DNA of 64,000 nucleotides from assembly GCF_007483665.1 (NCBI RefSeq), contig NZ_ML660185.1, forward strand, positions 98,168 to 162,167, read 5' to 3'. Below are positions 52,406-60,006 of the stretch, in pieces (within the stretch, counting starts at the first letter, position 1; the number at the start of each line of letters is the position of its first letter). The translations under genes and the position numbers were made by a program. Origin of the DNA: Catellatospora sichuanensis. Its GTDB lineage: Bacteria; Actinomycetota; Actinomycetes; Mycobacteriales; Micromonosporaceae. The notes beneath the pieces are model-generated. The model was not told the origin of the DNA. It searched no databases and worked only from the letters and a program-made list of their open reading frames with translations.

Positions 52406-54346
52406 GTGGACTCAGGCAACGCCCCCGGCGCGGACGTCGTCATCCTCACCGCGCTGAGCCTGGAATCCGATGCGGTGGTGCGGCAGCTCGCCGGTGGCCG
52501 TGACGCCGCCGACGCCAACGGCACCCGCTACGTCGTGGGCCGCATCCGCGGCGGGTCCACCACGGTGGCGGTCGCCCAGCTCGGCGAGGGCAACCTGGCC
52601 GCCGCCGCGCTGGCTCCCGCCGCCGTCGACCGCTTCCACCCCCGCGCTCTGCTCTTCACCGGCGTCGCCGGAGGGCTCGCCCCCGACGCCGACCTCGGTG
52701 ACGTCGTCGTGGCGACCCGCATCCACGCCTACCAGCCGGGCCGGTCCGAATCGGCCCGGTTCCGGCCACGACCCATGGGCTGGCCCGTGCCGCACCGCCT
52801 CGAACAGCTCGCCCGCCAGGTCGCCCAGAGCGGCGAGTGGCGTGGCCGCCTGACCGCCGACGCCCGGCCGCGGGTCCTGTTCAAGCCCGTCGTCTCCGGC
52901 GAGGCCGTGCTCGACGCCACCGACTCGCCGCTCGCCCACCTGCTCACCGAGCACTACAGCGGTGCCGTCGCCATCGACATGGAGAGCGCGGGTCTGGCCG
53001 AGGCGATGCACCGCATCGGATACCACGACGTGCTCATGGTGCGCGGCATCAGCGACCGGGCCGGTGGCCACAAACGAGCCACCGACGCCTCCGGCTGGCA
53101 GCAGCGCGCCGCGGGCAACGCCACCGCGTTCGCCCTCGCGCTCGCCGAACGCGTCGGGGCTTCGGCCGTCGCGGCGCAGCCGACCGCGCCGTCGGCCCCG
53201 GTCCGGCTGGTCGCAGGCCGATGGCCGGCCGGTCTCGCGGCCGTGCTCATCGCCTCGGCGGCGCTGCTCGCCGCCAGCGCCGCCCGCGAACAGGCTCCGC
53301 CTGCCTGCAACCTCAAGGTCGGTTTCTTCGGCGCGCTCACCGGCGGTGACGCCGAGCCGGTCACGCCCATGGCCGACGGCGCGGCCCTGGCCCTGCTCGA
53401 CCACAACCGCGAACACCCCGACTGCCCCATGACGCTGGCCGAGTTCGACACCGGCAGCGAATCGGCTGCCGAGGCCGCCGCACGTGCCGTGCGGGATCCG
53501 TCCGTCGTCGCGATGGTCGGACCCGTCTTCGGGGACGACGTCGAGGTCGCCGCGCCCGTGTTCGAGCCGGCCGGCCTTCCGATGATCACACCTTGGGCGA
53601 ACCGGTTCGACCTCGGCGAGCGGGGCTGGTCGGTCTTCCATCGCGGGGTGGCCCACGAGCGGCGCCAGATCACGGCCGCGACGAACTACCTGGCGGCAGA
53701 CCTGGCGGCCGACCGGGTGTTCGTCGTCGACGACGGCACCGAGTACGGACTGCAGCTCGCCGGGCAGGTCGCCCAGCTGCTGGGCGCGAGGCTCAGCGGC
53801 CGCGGCCGTGCCGACGACGAGAGCGGCGGCCCGGTGCCGCTCACCGCGGCGGTGACCCGCGCCGACGTCGCGGCGCTGTTCTACGCCGGTGCCGTCGGGG
53901 AAGGCCGCAGGTTGTATGCCGACCTGCGCCGGGCGGGGTGGCAGGGCGCCTTCGTGGGCGCGGACCTGCTCCACGACCCGGAGATGTTCGCCGAGACCGG
54001 GCCGCAGGCCGCCGAGGGCGCGATCGCGCTGTGCACCTGCGGCCCGCCGGGCCGGGCGGCAGAAGGGTTCGGGGCGGCCTACCGCGACCGTTTCGGGACG
54101 GCGCCGGGCCCCGGATCCGACGTCGCCTACGACGTCACCCGGGTCCTGCTCGACGGCATCGCCGCGGGCCACCGCACCCGGGCGGCACTGTCGGGGTACC
54201 TCGACCGTCACCGGGGATCCGGACGGGCGAGCGGCACGGTCTTCCAGTGGCAGGACAACGGCGAGCTGACGCCCTCCGGTGCTCCGGTGTGGGCGTTCGT
54301 CGCGCGCGCCGGTGAATGGGTCCCGCTGGCCGAGCTGAAACCGTGA
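52406..54346 (+). CDS. Pfs nucleosidase - transmembrane helix - periplasmic-binding-protein fusion
   Basis: A 646-residue single-pass membrane protein. Residues 8-255 are a Pfs (MTA/SAH nucleosidase, PNP_UDP_1) domain of the type found in signalling and defence proteins: VVILTALSLESDAV, FTGVAGGL, FRPRP. Catalytic candidates are Glu20, Glu193 (IDMES) and Asp217 (RGISDRAGG). Residues 273-293 form one membrane helix with Arg residues before it, so the nucleosidase stays inside. Residues 300-640 are a type I periplasmic-binding domain (KVGFFGALTGGDAEP…VGPVFGDDVEVAAPVFEPAGLPMITPWANR…). Start GTG 52406 with GGGGGA. The outside would bind a small ligand and control the inner enzyme. Confidence 0.85.
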   Translation: MDSGNAPGADVVILTALSLESDAVVRQLAGGRDAADANGTRYVVGRIRGGSTTVAVAQLGEGNLAAAALAPAAVDRFHPRALLFTGVAGGLAPDADLGDVVVATRIHAYQPGRSESARFRPRPMGWPVPHRLEQLARQVAQSGEWRGRLTADARPRVLFKPVVSGEAVLDATDSPLAHLLTEHYSGAVAIDMESAGLAEAMHRIGYHDVLMVRGISDRAGGHKRATDASGWQQRAAGNATAFALALAERVGASAVAAQPTAPSAPVRLVAGRWPAGLAAVLIASAALLAASAAREQAPPACNLKVGFFGALTGGDAEPVTPMADGAALALLDHNREHPDCPMTLAEFDTGSESAAEAAARAVRDPSVVAMVGPVFGDDVEVAAPVFEPAGLPMITPWANRFDLGERGWSVFHRGVAHERRQITAATNYLAADLAADRVFVVDDGTEYGLQLAGQVAQLLGARLSGRGRADDESGGPVPLTAAVTRADVAALFYAGAVGEGRRLYADLRRAGWQGAFVGADLLHDPEMFAETGPQAAEGAIALCTCGPPGRAAEGFGAAYRDRFGTAPGPGSDVAYDVTRVLLDGIAAGHRTRAALSGYLDRHRGSGRASGTVFQWQDNGELTPSGAPVWAFVARAGEWVPLAELKP

Positions 54347-54441
54347 GCCGACGCCGCCGGGATGGCCCCCGCAGCGCAGACATCGGGCGCCGGTCACCCG
54401 CTTCCCGGCGGCCGGCCGGTGTCGGCCGGGACACGTTTCCA

Positions 54442-54472
54442 TTGACCTCAACCATGATTGAGGTAGCAGGCT
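54442..54472 (+). promoter_or_regulatory. SoxR-type promoter box
   Basis: TTGACC (-35) overlaps CCTCAA-CCATGA-TTGAGG (54446-54463), the dyad of SoxR boxes, followed by CAGGCT at the stretched 19-base spacing typical of MerR-family promoters. The SnoaL-like gene begins at 54480. No soxR gene is in the window. Confidence 0.7.
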
Positions 54473-54479
54473 TTTCAGC

Positions 54480-54896
54480 ATGAGCATGACTTACATCGCC
54501 TCCGAAACCGCCGCCCTGGCGCGGGTGGTCGCCGCCGTCGAGCACGCCCAGCGCCACGAACTCGTCGACGAGTTCGTGGCGCTGTTCCGCGAGGACGCCA
54601 TCTGGACCACCGGCGGCGGCAGGCTGCTGATCGGCCGGGACGCCATCGCCGCGTTCACCGCGCAGGTGCTGCCCGGTGCCATGGCTGGCCTCGTGCCCTC
54701 GTACGAGGTGGTGCACGTGCTGTTCATCCGGCCGGACGTGGCCGCGGTCAAGGTGCGTCAGCGGTACTTCTCGCCGGACGGGGTGCTGATGACCGAGCAG
54801 GGCGAGGGCACGCCCATGTACGTGATGTCCAAGGAGGACGGCGGCTGGCGGCTGGTCGCCAACCAGAACACGTCCGTCGCGGACGCGCATGGCTGA
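54480..54896 (+). CDS. SnoaL-like (SgcJ/EcaC-type) protein under SoxR control
   Basis: The 138-residue protein has the SnoaL/NTF2 fold: VAAVEHAQRHELVDEFVALFREDAIWTTGGGRLLIGRDAIAAFTAQVLP, then RQRYFSPDG and DGGWRLVANQNTSV. The length and motifs are of the SgcJ/EcaC type; no catalytic assignment is safe. Start ATG 54480. A SoxR-like box is the promoter, so redox-cycling compounds may induce it, which fits a part in dealing with quinones or phenazines. It is convergent with the PLD gene. Confidence 0.83.
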   Translation: MSMTYIASETAALARVVAAVEHAQRHELVDEFVALFREDAIWTTGGGRLLIGRDAIAAFTAQVLPGAMAGLVPSYEVVHVLFIRPDVAAVKVRQRYFSPDGVLMTEQGEGTPMYVMSKEDGGWRLVANQNTSVADAHG

Positions 54897-54926
54897 CGGC
54901 ATGGACCGGTGCAGCGGGAACACGGG

Positions 54927-54969
54927 GCACCGGGCCGGCCGCGGCGAACGTGCGGCCGGCCCGAGGTGC
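54927..54969. terminator. Convergent terminator hairpin
   Basis: Inner arms GGGCCGGCCGC / GCGGCCGGCCC (11 bp, 9-base loop) with outer GCACC / GGTGC, between the SnoaL-like and PLD-like genes. Confidence 0.7.
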
Positions 54970-56199
54970 TCAGCGGCAGGGGTAGTTTGACTTCGTGCAG
55001 GTGACGCCGGTGTTGTAGGCCTCGTTGAAGTGTGTGTAGTAGGCGTCGTAGAGCGGGTGCGCGGTGCCGGTCTCCGGTCCCATCTTCACGAAGATCTCGT
55101 CGTTCTCGTTGAGGGCGTCCTGGGTCCAGTTCTGCGAGCCGGTGTAGACGCGGTACTGGTAGGTGCCGCCGTAGCTGCCGTACGCCAGGAAGAACTTGTT
55201 GTGGATGTCGTCCTTGCGCCGGATGGCGACCCCGGCGGTGAGCAGGTCGTCGTAGACGGACCGGGTCATGGCGATCCCGCCCGCGGAGTCGGTGCCGACG
55301 GCCATCCAGACGTTGCAGCCGCCTGCCCTGTACGCCTTGACCACGTCGACGACCTTGGGCCGTCCGCTGGTGACCGATGCCATGCCGATGCGCAGGCGGC
55401 AGTTGCTGTTCGGGGTGAGGTCGTTCAGCCGGGTCGCGATGGTGTCGGTCTCGCCCGCGCCCTCCGGTGAGGCGTACGCGTCCGCGGCGGTGGCCTGGTA
55501 GTAGCCGCGTCCGGAGGCTGAATCGTAGTAGTTGTTGCCCGAGTAGTGCCGCCGGTTCCACATGTCGGCGAAGTTGGCGTTGAGCCCGTTCATGAGCGCC
55601 GCGTCGCCGTACACGGTGATGGTGTTGTTGAAGGCGTCGGTGCCGGTGGCGTAGGTGAGGTTGGCCGAGCCGAACCAGGTGACGTTGCTGCGCGCGGTGC
55701 CGTTCGGATCCTTGGTCGCGGTGAAGGTGAACATCTTGGTGTGCATGTCGCCGTCGGCGCTGGTGCTGATGCAGCCGTTGCCGCCGCTGGCGTTGGTGCA
55801 GAACTTGTGGTTGGTGAGCAGGCGCACGGTGGCGACGGCGGGGTCCGTGGAGGGCGCGTTCTTGCCGTCCACGACGACCATGACGGTCACCCCGCGCTGC
55901 TGCGCCCGCAGCAGGGCGTCGGCGACGGAGTCGATGCTCAGCGAGTGGATCGTGCCCCGGACGGTGGACCCGGCAGGCGCGCCGTCGATGAGCCGCTGCA
56001 GCTCGTTGATGATCGTGTAGTCGCGGCCCGCGGTCGGGTTGGTGAAGTGGGCCCACACCGGGTGGCCGCCGATGGTGGCGGACGCGCTGTGCAGCGCAGC
56101 CGCGGCCGGTGCCGCGGTCAGCAGGGTGGCGGCCGTGGCGAGCGCCGCGACGGCGGCGAGCGCTCGCCGGGTACCGCCCGGCGATGAGAAAAGCTTCAT
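54970..56199 (-). CDS. Secreted phospholipase D-like (HKD) protein
   Basis: The 409-residue protein has a signal peptide (residues 1-34, ending AAPAAAA). Two half-sites of the PLD fold follow: HTKMFTFTATK…VTWFGSANLT and HNKFFLAYGS…VYTGSQNWT. Each has HxK and the later GSxN; the Asp of the classic HxKxxxxD is not obvious in either. This is the PLDc_2-type, as in some secreted nucleases and lipases. The second half ends with the pair of cysteines near the C-terminus. Start ATG 56199. It acts outside; the substrate (phospholipid or nucleic acid) is unclear. Confidence 0.82.
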   Translation of the reverse strand: MKLFSSPGGTRRALAAVAALATAATLLTAAPAAAALHSASATIGGHPVWAHFTNPTAGRDYTIINELQRLIDGAPAGSTVRGTIHSLSIDSVADALLRAQQRGVTVMVVVDGKNAPSTDPAVATVRLLTNHKFCTNASGGNGCISTSADGDMHTKMFTFTATKDPNGTARSNVTWFGSANLTYATGTDAFNNTITVYGDAALMNGLNANFADMWNRRHYSGNNYYDSASGRGYYQATAADAYASPEGAGETDTIATRLNDLTPNSNCRLRIGMASVTSGRPKVVDVVKAYRAGGCNVWMAVGTDSAGGIAMTRSVYDDLLTAGVAIRRKDDIHNKFFLAYGSYGGTYQYRVYTGSQNWTQDALNENDEIFVKMGPETGTAHPLYDAYYTHFNEAYNTGVTCTKSNYPCR

Positions 56200-56246
56200 G
56201 AACGTAGATGCTGTGAAAGAAAGTTGCGCGCGTCAACCGGTCCGGA

Positions 56247-57299
56247 TCAGACGGTGACCTGATCGTCGCTGCGCTCCGGCGCGTCGGGCGCCGGGGCCTG
56301 TTGCGGGATGCGGCGCGCCCCGGCCAGGCGGGCGATCCACAGCCCGAGCGCGAAGATCGCGGCGAGGATGAACACCCCGGCGTACTCGGCGGCCGGCACC
56401 CGGGGCAGCTGGCCCAGCGCGCGCGTGCCGAGTTGGGAGATCACCAGGCCGGCCGAGCCCACGTAGGCGAGGCCGATCACCCACTTGGTCCACCGGGGCA
56501 GGCCCAGGCCGTGCATCTGGGTGATCACGAAGATGGTGGCGAAGCCCCAGCCGAACTGGAACCACAGCTGCTTGGGGCTGTTCAGGGCGACGATCGCGCC
56601 GTGGAACAGCACCATGACCTCCAGCGTCACCGTCCACCAGCGGTTGACGTGCGCCCGGGTGAGGAACAGGCTGCCCTGCACGAGGATCAGGAACATGTAC
56701 AGGAAGCCGATCAGGTGCCCGGTCGTGGTCTCCATCGGGTGGTACCAGAACGTGTACACCGCGGCCCAGGCGAAGTAGTAGCCGTGGTACTTGCGGGCCC
56801 AGGCGCGCACGCCGCCGCCGCCGGGCGTGGGGACCGTCTTGCCGAAGAACAGCCCGCGCCGGTCGTTCTCCATGAGCAGCACCCAGACCAGCAGGATGAT
56901 GACGGAGAACTGCGACGACCAGATCGACACGTCCTGGGCCAGTGCGTCGTACCACAGCTGGGTCTGCCCGAAGTGCAGCAGCACGAAGACGAGGTTGAAC
57001 GCCAGCGCGGCGGCGTTGACCAGGTGCAGCCGGTCGCTGTACTTGCGCACGCGCTGCTGGCCGTACCAGATCAGGGCCCAGAAGCCGACCTGGTGCACGG
57101 CGTACAGCGCCCAGACGCCGACCATGATCATGGTGGAGCGTTCGGGCCGCTGCCAGACGTACCACGAGGAGCCGGCGTCGGGCAGCAGGTCCGGCCGGGA
57201 CAGCCAGGCGGTGCTCACCGCGATGAGCCCCGTCATGAGCAGCCCGGCGACGATCGCGCCGAGCAGTGCCCGGCTCGACCGCAGGTCGGTCACCTTCAT
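56247..57299 (-). CDS. Polytopic membrane protein, family not recognised
   Basis: A 350-residue integral membrane protein with about nine transmembrane helices. Several conserved-looking polar motifs lie at helix ends: LHFGQTQLWYD, KYHGYYFAWAAVYTFWYHPMETTTGHL, RAHVNRWW, VLFHGAIVALNSPKQLW and QMHGL. The many histidines at membrane faces suggest metal or haem binding or a redox function, but this is inference. Start ATG 57299 with GGAGGA. It lies downstream of the M4 protease on the same strand with a long inverted repeat between. Confidence 0.6.
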   Translation of the reverse strand: MKVTDLRSSRALLGAIVAGLLMTGLIAVSTAWLSRPDLLPDAGSSWYVWQRPERSTMIMVGVWALYAVHQVGFWALIWYGQQRVRKYSDRLHLVNAAALAFNLVFVLLHFGQTQLWYDALAQDVSIWSSQFSVIILLVWVLLMENDRRGLFFGKTVPTPGGGGVRAWARKYHGYYFAWAAVYTFWYHPMETTTGHLIGFLYMFLILVQGSLFLTRAHVNRWWTVTLEVMVLFHGAIVALNSPKQLWFQFGWGFATIFVITQMHGLGLPRWTKWVIGLAYVGSAGLVISQLGTRALGQLPRVPAAEYAGVFILAAIFALGLWIARLAGARRIPQQAPAPDAPERSDDQVTV

Positions 57300-57445
57300 C
57301 GCCAGCGTCCTCCGTGGTTCGGTGGCCGACCCGTGGCCGGCGGCTCGGCGACGGTGCGGTCCTGCTCCGTCGCATGGGCTCGATCAGCTTCGTACCCCGA
57401 CGCCTCGAGCGCAATCGTTCCGGAGGGCGAAACACCGTTTTCCAC

Positions 57446-57504
57446 GACGACGGCCTATCTCGTCGAAAATCCGTGGCTCGGATTCGACGAGATAGGCCGT
57501 CGTC
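57446..57504. terminator. Very long inverted repeat after the M4 protease gene
   Basis: Two perfect 22-base arms (57446-57467 and 57483-57504) beginning GACGACGGCCTATCTCGTCG, with a smaller AATCCG/CGGATT stem inside the loop. It lies past the protease stop (57557) and may be a terminator or the trace of a small palindromic element. Confidence 0.6.
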
Positions 57505-57556
57505 TACATCGGACGCGGCGCGGGAACGCCGACCGGCGGCATCGATGCGGGCCGGG

Positions 57557-59914
57557 TCAGCAGGCGCCCTGGTCGGACCAGACCGCCCAGGAGCCGGGCG
57601 CGCCGGGCTCCGCGCCGGTCGACCACCAGGTCGCCTTCCACCGGCGCCCGTGGTGCGAGACGACGTCGTCCGGCACGTACGGCGCGGTCGCACTCCACGC
57701 CGGCAGGCCGCCACAGCCGCCACCACCACCCGTGACGGTCAGCGTGAACACTGCCGTATGCGTCGCCGACGTACCCGCCCCGGTCACCGTCAGCGGATAC
57801 GTGCCCGCGGAGGTGCCCGCCGCGACCGCGATCGACAGCGTCGCGCTGCCGCCCGAGGTCACCGACGCCGGGCTCACCGAGGCGGTGACCCCGGTGGGCG
57901 CACCGCTCACCGACAGGTTCACCGCCTGCGCGCTGCCCGACGTGGTCGCCGTGGCGACGGCCGCGCTGGTGCTGCTGCCGGCCGCGACGGTCGCGGCCGT
58001 AGGCGAGAGGGAGACGCTGAAGTCGTTCCCGCTCGGCACGCTGGTGACCGTCACCGTGTACGTCGCGCTGTGGGTGACCGCACCGGTCCCGGTGACCGTG
58101 ATCGCCGCCGACCCGGTCGCCGCGCTCGCGCTCGCGGTCAGGGTGAGCGTGCTGGAGCCGCCGGAGGTGACCGACGACGGGCTGAAGCTCGCCGTCACCC
58201 CCGAGGGCAGGCCGGTCGCGGTGAGGTTCACCGTCTGCGCGCTGCCCGAGGTGGTGGCCGTGGTGACGGTGGTGGTGACGGTCGACCCGCGCTGCACGGT
58301 GCCGCTGCCCGGGGTCACCGACAGGGAGAAGTCGTTGCCCGGGGCCGTGCTGCACTGCGCCTCGCCCGACTGCGCGGGCACGCTGACGGCGTCCCAGGCC
58401 GCCTTGACGGTGCGGCACTCGGCCGACGAAGCGCCGAACAGGTTGACCGCCGCGCGCAGCGTCGCCGTACGCACGTTGACGTAGCGCCAGGCCGAGGTCT
58501 TCAGGTTCAGCGCGGCCATGTAGATCTGGCCCGCCTTCTGCAGGCCGATGCCGGTGACGGTGGAGCCGTTGCAGGTCGGGCTGGCCGGGTTGCCGCCACC
58601 GCCGGCCGAGCCGACCGCGGTCAGGTAGAACCAGTGGTTGTTCGGCCCGGCCGCGGCGTGCACCTCGGTGCTCGGGATCGCCGACGAGTAGCAGTTCGGG
58701 TCGCCGAGCGCCTGGGGGTTGTACATGTTGCGGATCGGGCCCTGACCGGTGAGGTTGACCTCCTCGCCGACGAGGTAGTCCGGCGGATCGTTGGGGTTGT
58801 TGGCGTACGCCTCGGTGAGCGCGCCGAAGATGTCGCCGGTGGACTCGTTGAGGCCGCCGTTCTCGTTGCCGGACCCGGCTCCGCCCGGGGTGGTCTGGAA
58901 GATGGCGTGGCCGTACTCGTGCGCCACCACGTCGATCGGGGTGGCCTGGCCCGTGCCGGCCTGGTTGCGGCCGAAGTTGGTGTAGCTGCCGTTCCAGTAG
59001 GCGTTGACCTCGGCCAGGCCGACCCGGGCCGGGAAGCCGCCGCCGGTGCCGTTGATGCCGTTGCGGCCTAGCCACGAGCTGAGCATGTCCCACTCGCGCT
59101 GCACCGCGTAGAGGGCGTCCACGCAGGCGGTCTCCAGGTTGGTCCCGGATCCGCTGCCCCAGGCGTCGTCGGTCCCGGTGTACGCGGTGCCGCCCTGGCC
59201 GCCGCAGCGGATGCCCGGGCGGCTGCTGTCGGTCATGGACCAGGAGCTGCCCGATCCGCTGGTGGTGATGGCGACCTGGCCGTTGTAGTAGCCGTTGCCG
59301 GTGCCCATCCGCACGTCGTCACGCACGTCGAGGACGGCGGCGGTGACCGCGTCGACGACGACGTGCAGGCGGCTGGGCGCGTTCGCGCGTACGCCTTCCA
59401 GTACGACTTCATACGCCAGCCGGTCACGGTCCGGGGTGGCGAACACGGCCAGCCTCGGCGGTGTGGCCTGGCCGACCTTGTCGAGCCGCCGTCCGGCGAC
59501 GGCCGCGGCCTGTGCGGCGGACACCTGCGGCGTGGTCGTGGCCAGGCGCACGCCCCGGCCGAGGGCGGACGCGGTGCCGCGCACGTTTCCGGCGCTGTCG
59601 GTCACGACGACGGCGTCGCCGCCGAGCACCGGCAGGCCGCGGTGGCTGCGCTCGTAGGAGACGTACCGGAATCCGCCGGACCCGGCGACGACGTCGCGGC
59701 GTACGAAGGATTCGTGCGGGCCCTTGGCCAGCGCGTCGTAGCCGCTGTCGGCGGCCCGGTCGGCGGCGGCGACGGCGAGCGCGGCCGGGTCGGCGGCGCG
59801 CGCCGGTTCGGCGGCAGGTCTGGCATGGGCACCGGACACGCCTGGGATGACCAGGGCGAGACCCACGGCCGCGGCGGTGGCCGCGAACGTGATCCGAAGG
59901 CCGATGGATTTCAC
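57557..59914 (-). CDS. Secreted M4 metalloprotease with two Ig-like repeats and CBM5/12
   Basis: A 785-residue thermolysin-like extracellular enzyme. Order: signal peptide (1-30), FTP/PepSY pro-region to about residue 200, the M4 catalytic domain with HEYGH (His332, Glu333, His336), the third ligand Glu and NESTGDIFG, and the HAAAGPNNHWFYL region with the active-site His. Two Ig-like repeats follow (each starting NDFS(L/V)S, about 540-640 and 640-730). A final CBM5/12 chitin-binding domain begins GCGGLPAWSATAPY. Start GTG 59914 with AAGGAGTCC. The tail is nearly the same as in the upstream S1 protease. Confidence 0.93.
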   Translation of the reverse strand: MKSIGLRITFAATAAAVGLALVIPGVSGAHARPAAEPARAADPAALAVAAADRAADSGYDALAKGPHESFVRRDVVAGSGGFRYVSYERSHRGLPVLGGDAVVVTDSAGNVRGTASALGRGVRLATTTPQVSAAQAAAVAGRRLDKVGQATPPRLAVFATPDRDRLAYEVVLEGVRANAPSRLHVVVDAVTAAVLDVRDDVRMGTGNGYYNGQVAITTSGSGSSWSMTDSSRPGIRCGGQGGTAYTGTDDAWGSGSGTNLETACVDALYAVQREWDMLSSWLGRNGINGTGGGFPARVGLAEVNAYWNGSYTNFGRNQAGTGQATPIDVVAHEYGHAIFQTTPGGAGSGNENGGLNESTGDIFGALTEAYANNPNDPPDYLVGEEVNLTGQGPIRNMYNPQALGDPNCYSSAIPSTEVHAAAGPNNHWFYLTAVGSAGGGGNPASPTCNGSTVTGIGLQKAGQIYMAALNLKTSAWRYVNVRTATLRAAVNLFGASSAECRTVKAAWDAVSVPAQSGEAQCSTAPGNDFSLSVTPGSGTVQRGSTVTTTVTTATTSGSAQTVNLTATGLPSGVTASFSPSSVTSGGSSTLTLTASASAATGSAAITVTGTGAVTHSATYTVTVTSVPSGNDFSVSLSPTAATVAAGSSTSAAVATATTSGSAQAVNLSVSGAPTGVTASVSPASVTSGGSATLSIAVAAGTSAGTYPLTVTGAGTSATHTAVFTLTVTGGGGGCGGLPAWSATAPYVPDDVVSHHGRRWKATWWSTGAEPGAPGSWAVWSDQGAC

Positions 59915-59953
59915 GGGATGGACTCCTTCTGCTGCTGCGCAGCGGGGGTGGAG

Positions 59954-59990
59954 GGTGGCCTGGGCGTCTCTCCGGGACGCCCAGGCCACC
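59954..59990 (-). terminator. Terminator between the two protease genes
   Basis: Perfect 15-bp arms GGTGGCCTGGGCGTC / GACGCCCAGGCCACC with a 7-base loop, 17 bases past the S1 protease stop on the minus strand. Confidence 0.75.
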
Positions 59991-60006
59991 TGAGGGGAGG
60001 GTCGGG

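Noticed and set aside
54353..54412. GCCGCCGGGA / TCCCGGCGGC stem after the Pfs fusion gene as a terminator
   Set aside because: The arms match but the 40-base loop makes it weak; such pairs arise easily in DNA of this composition.
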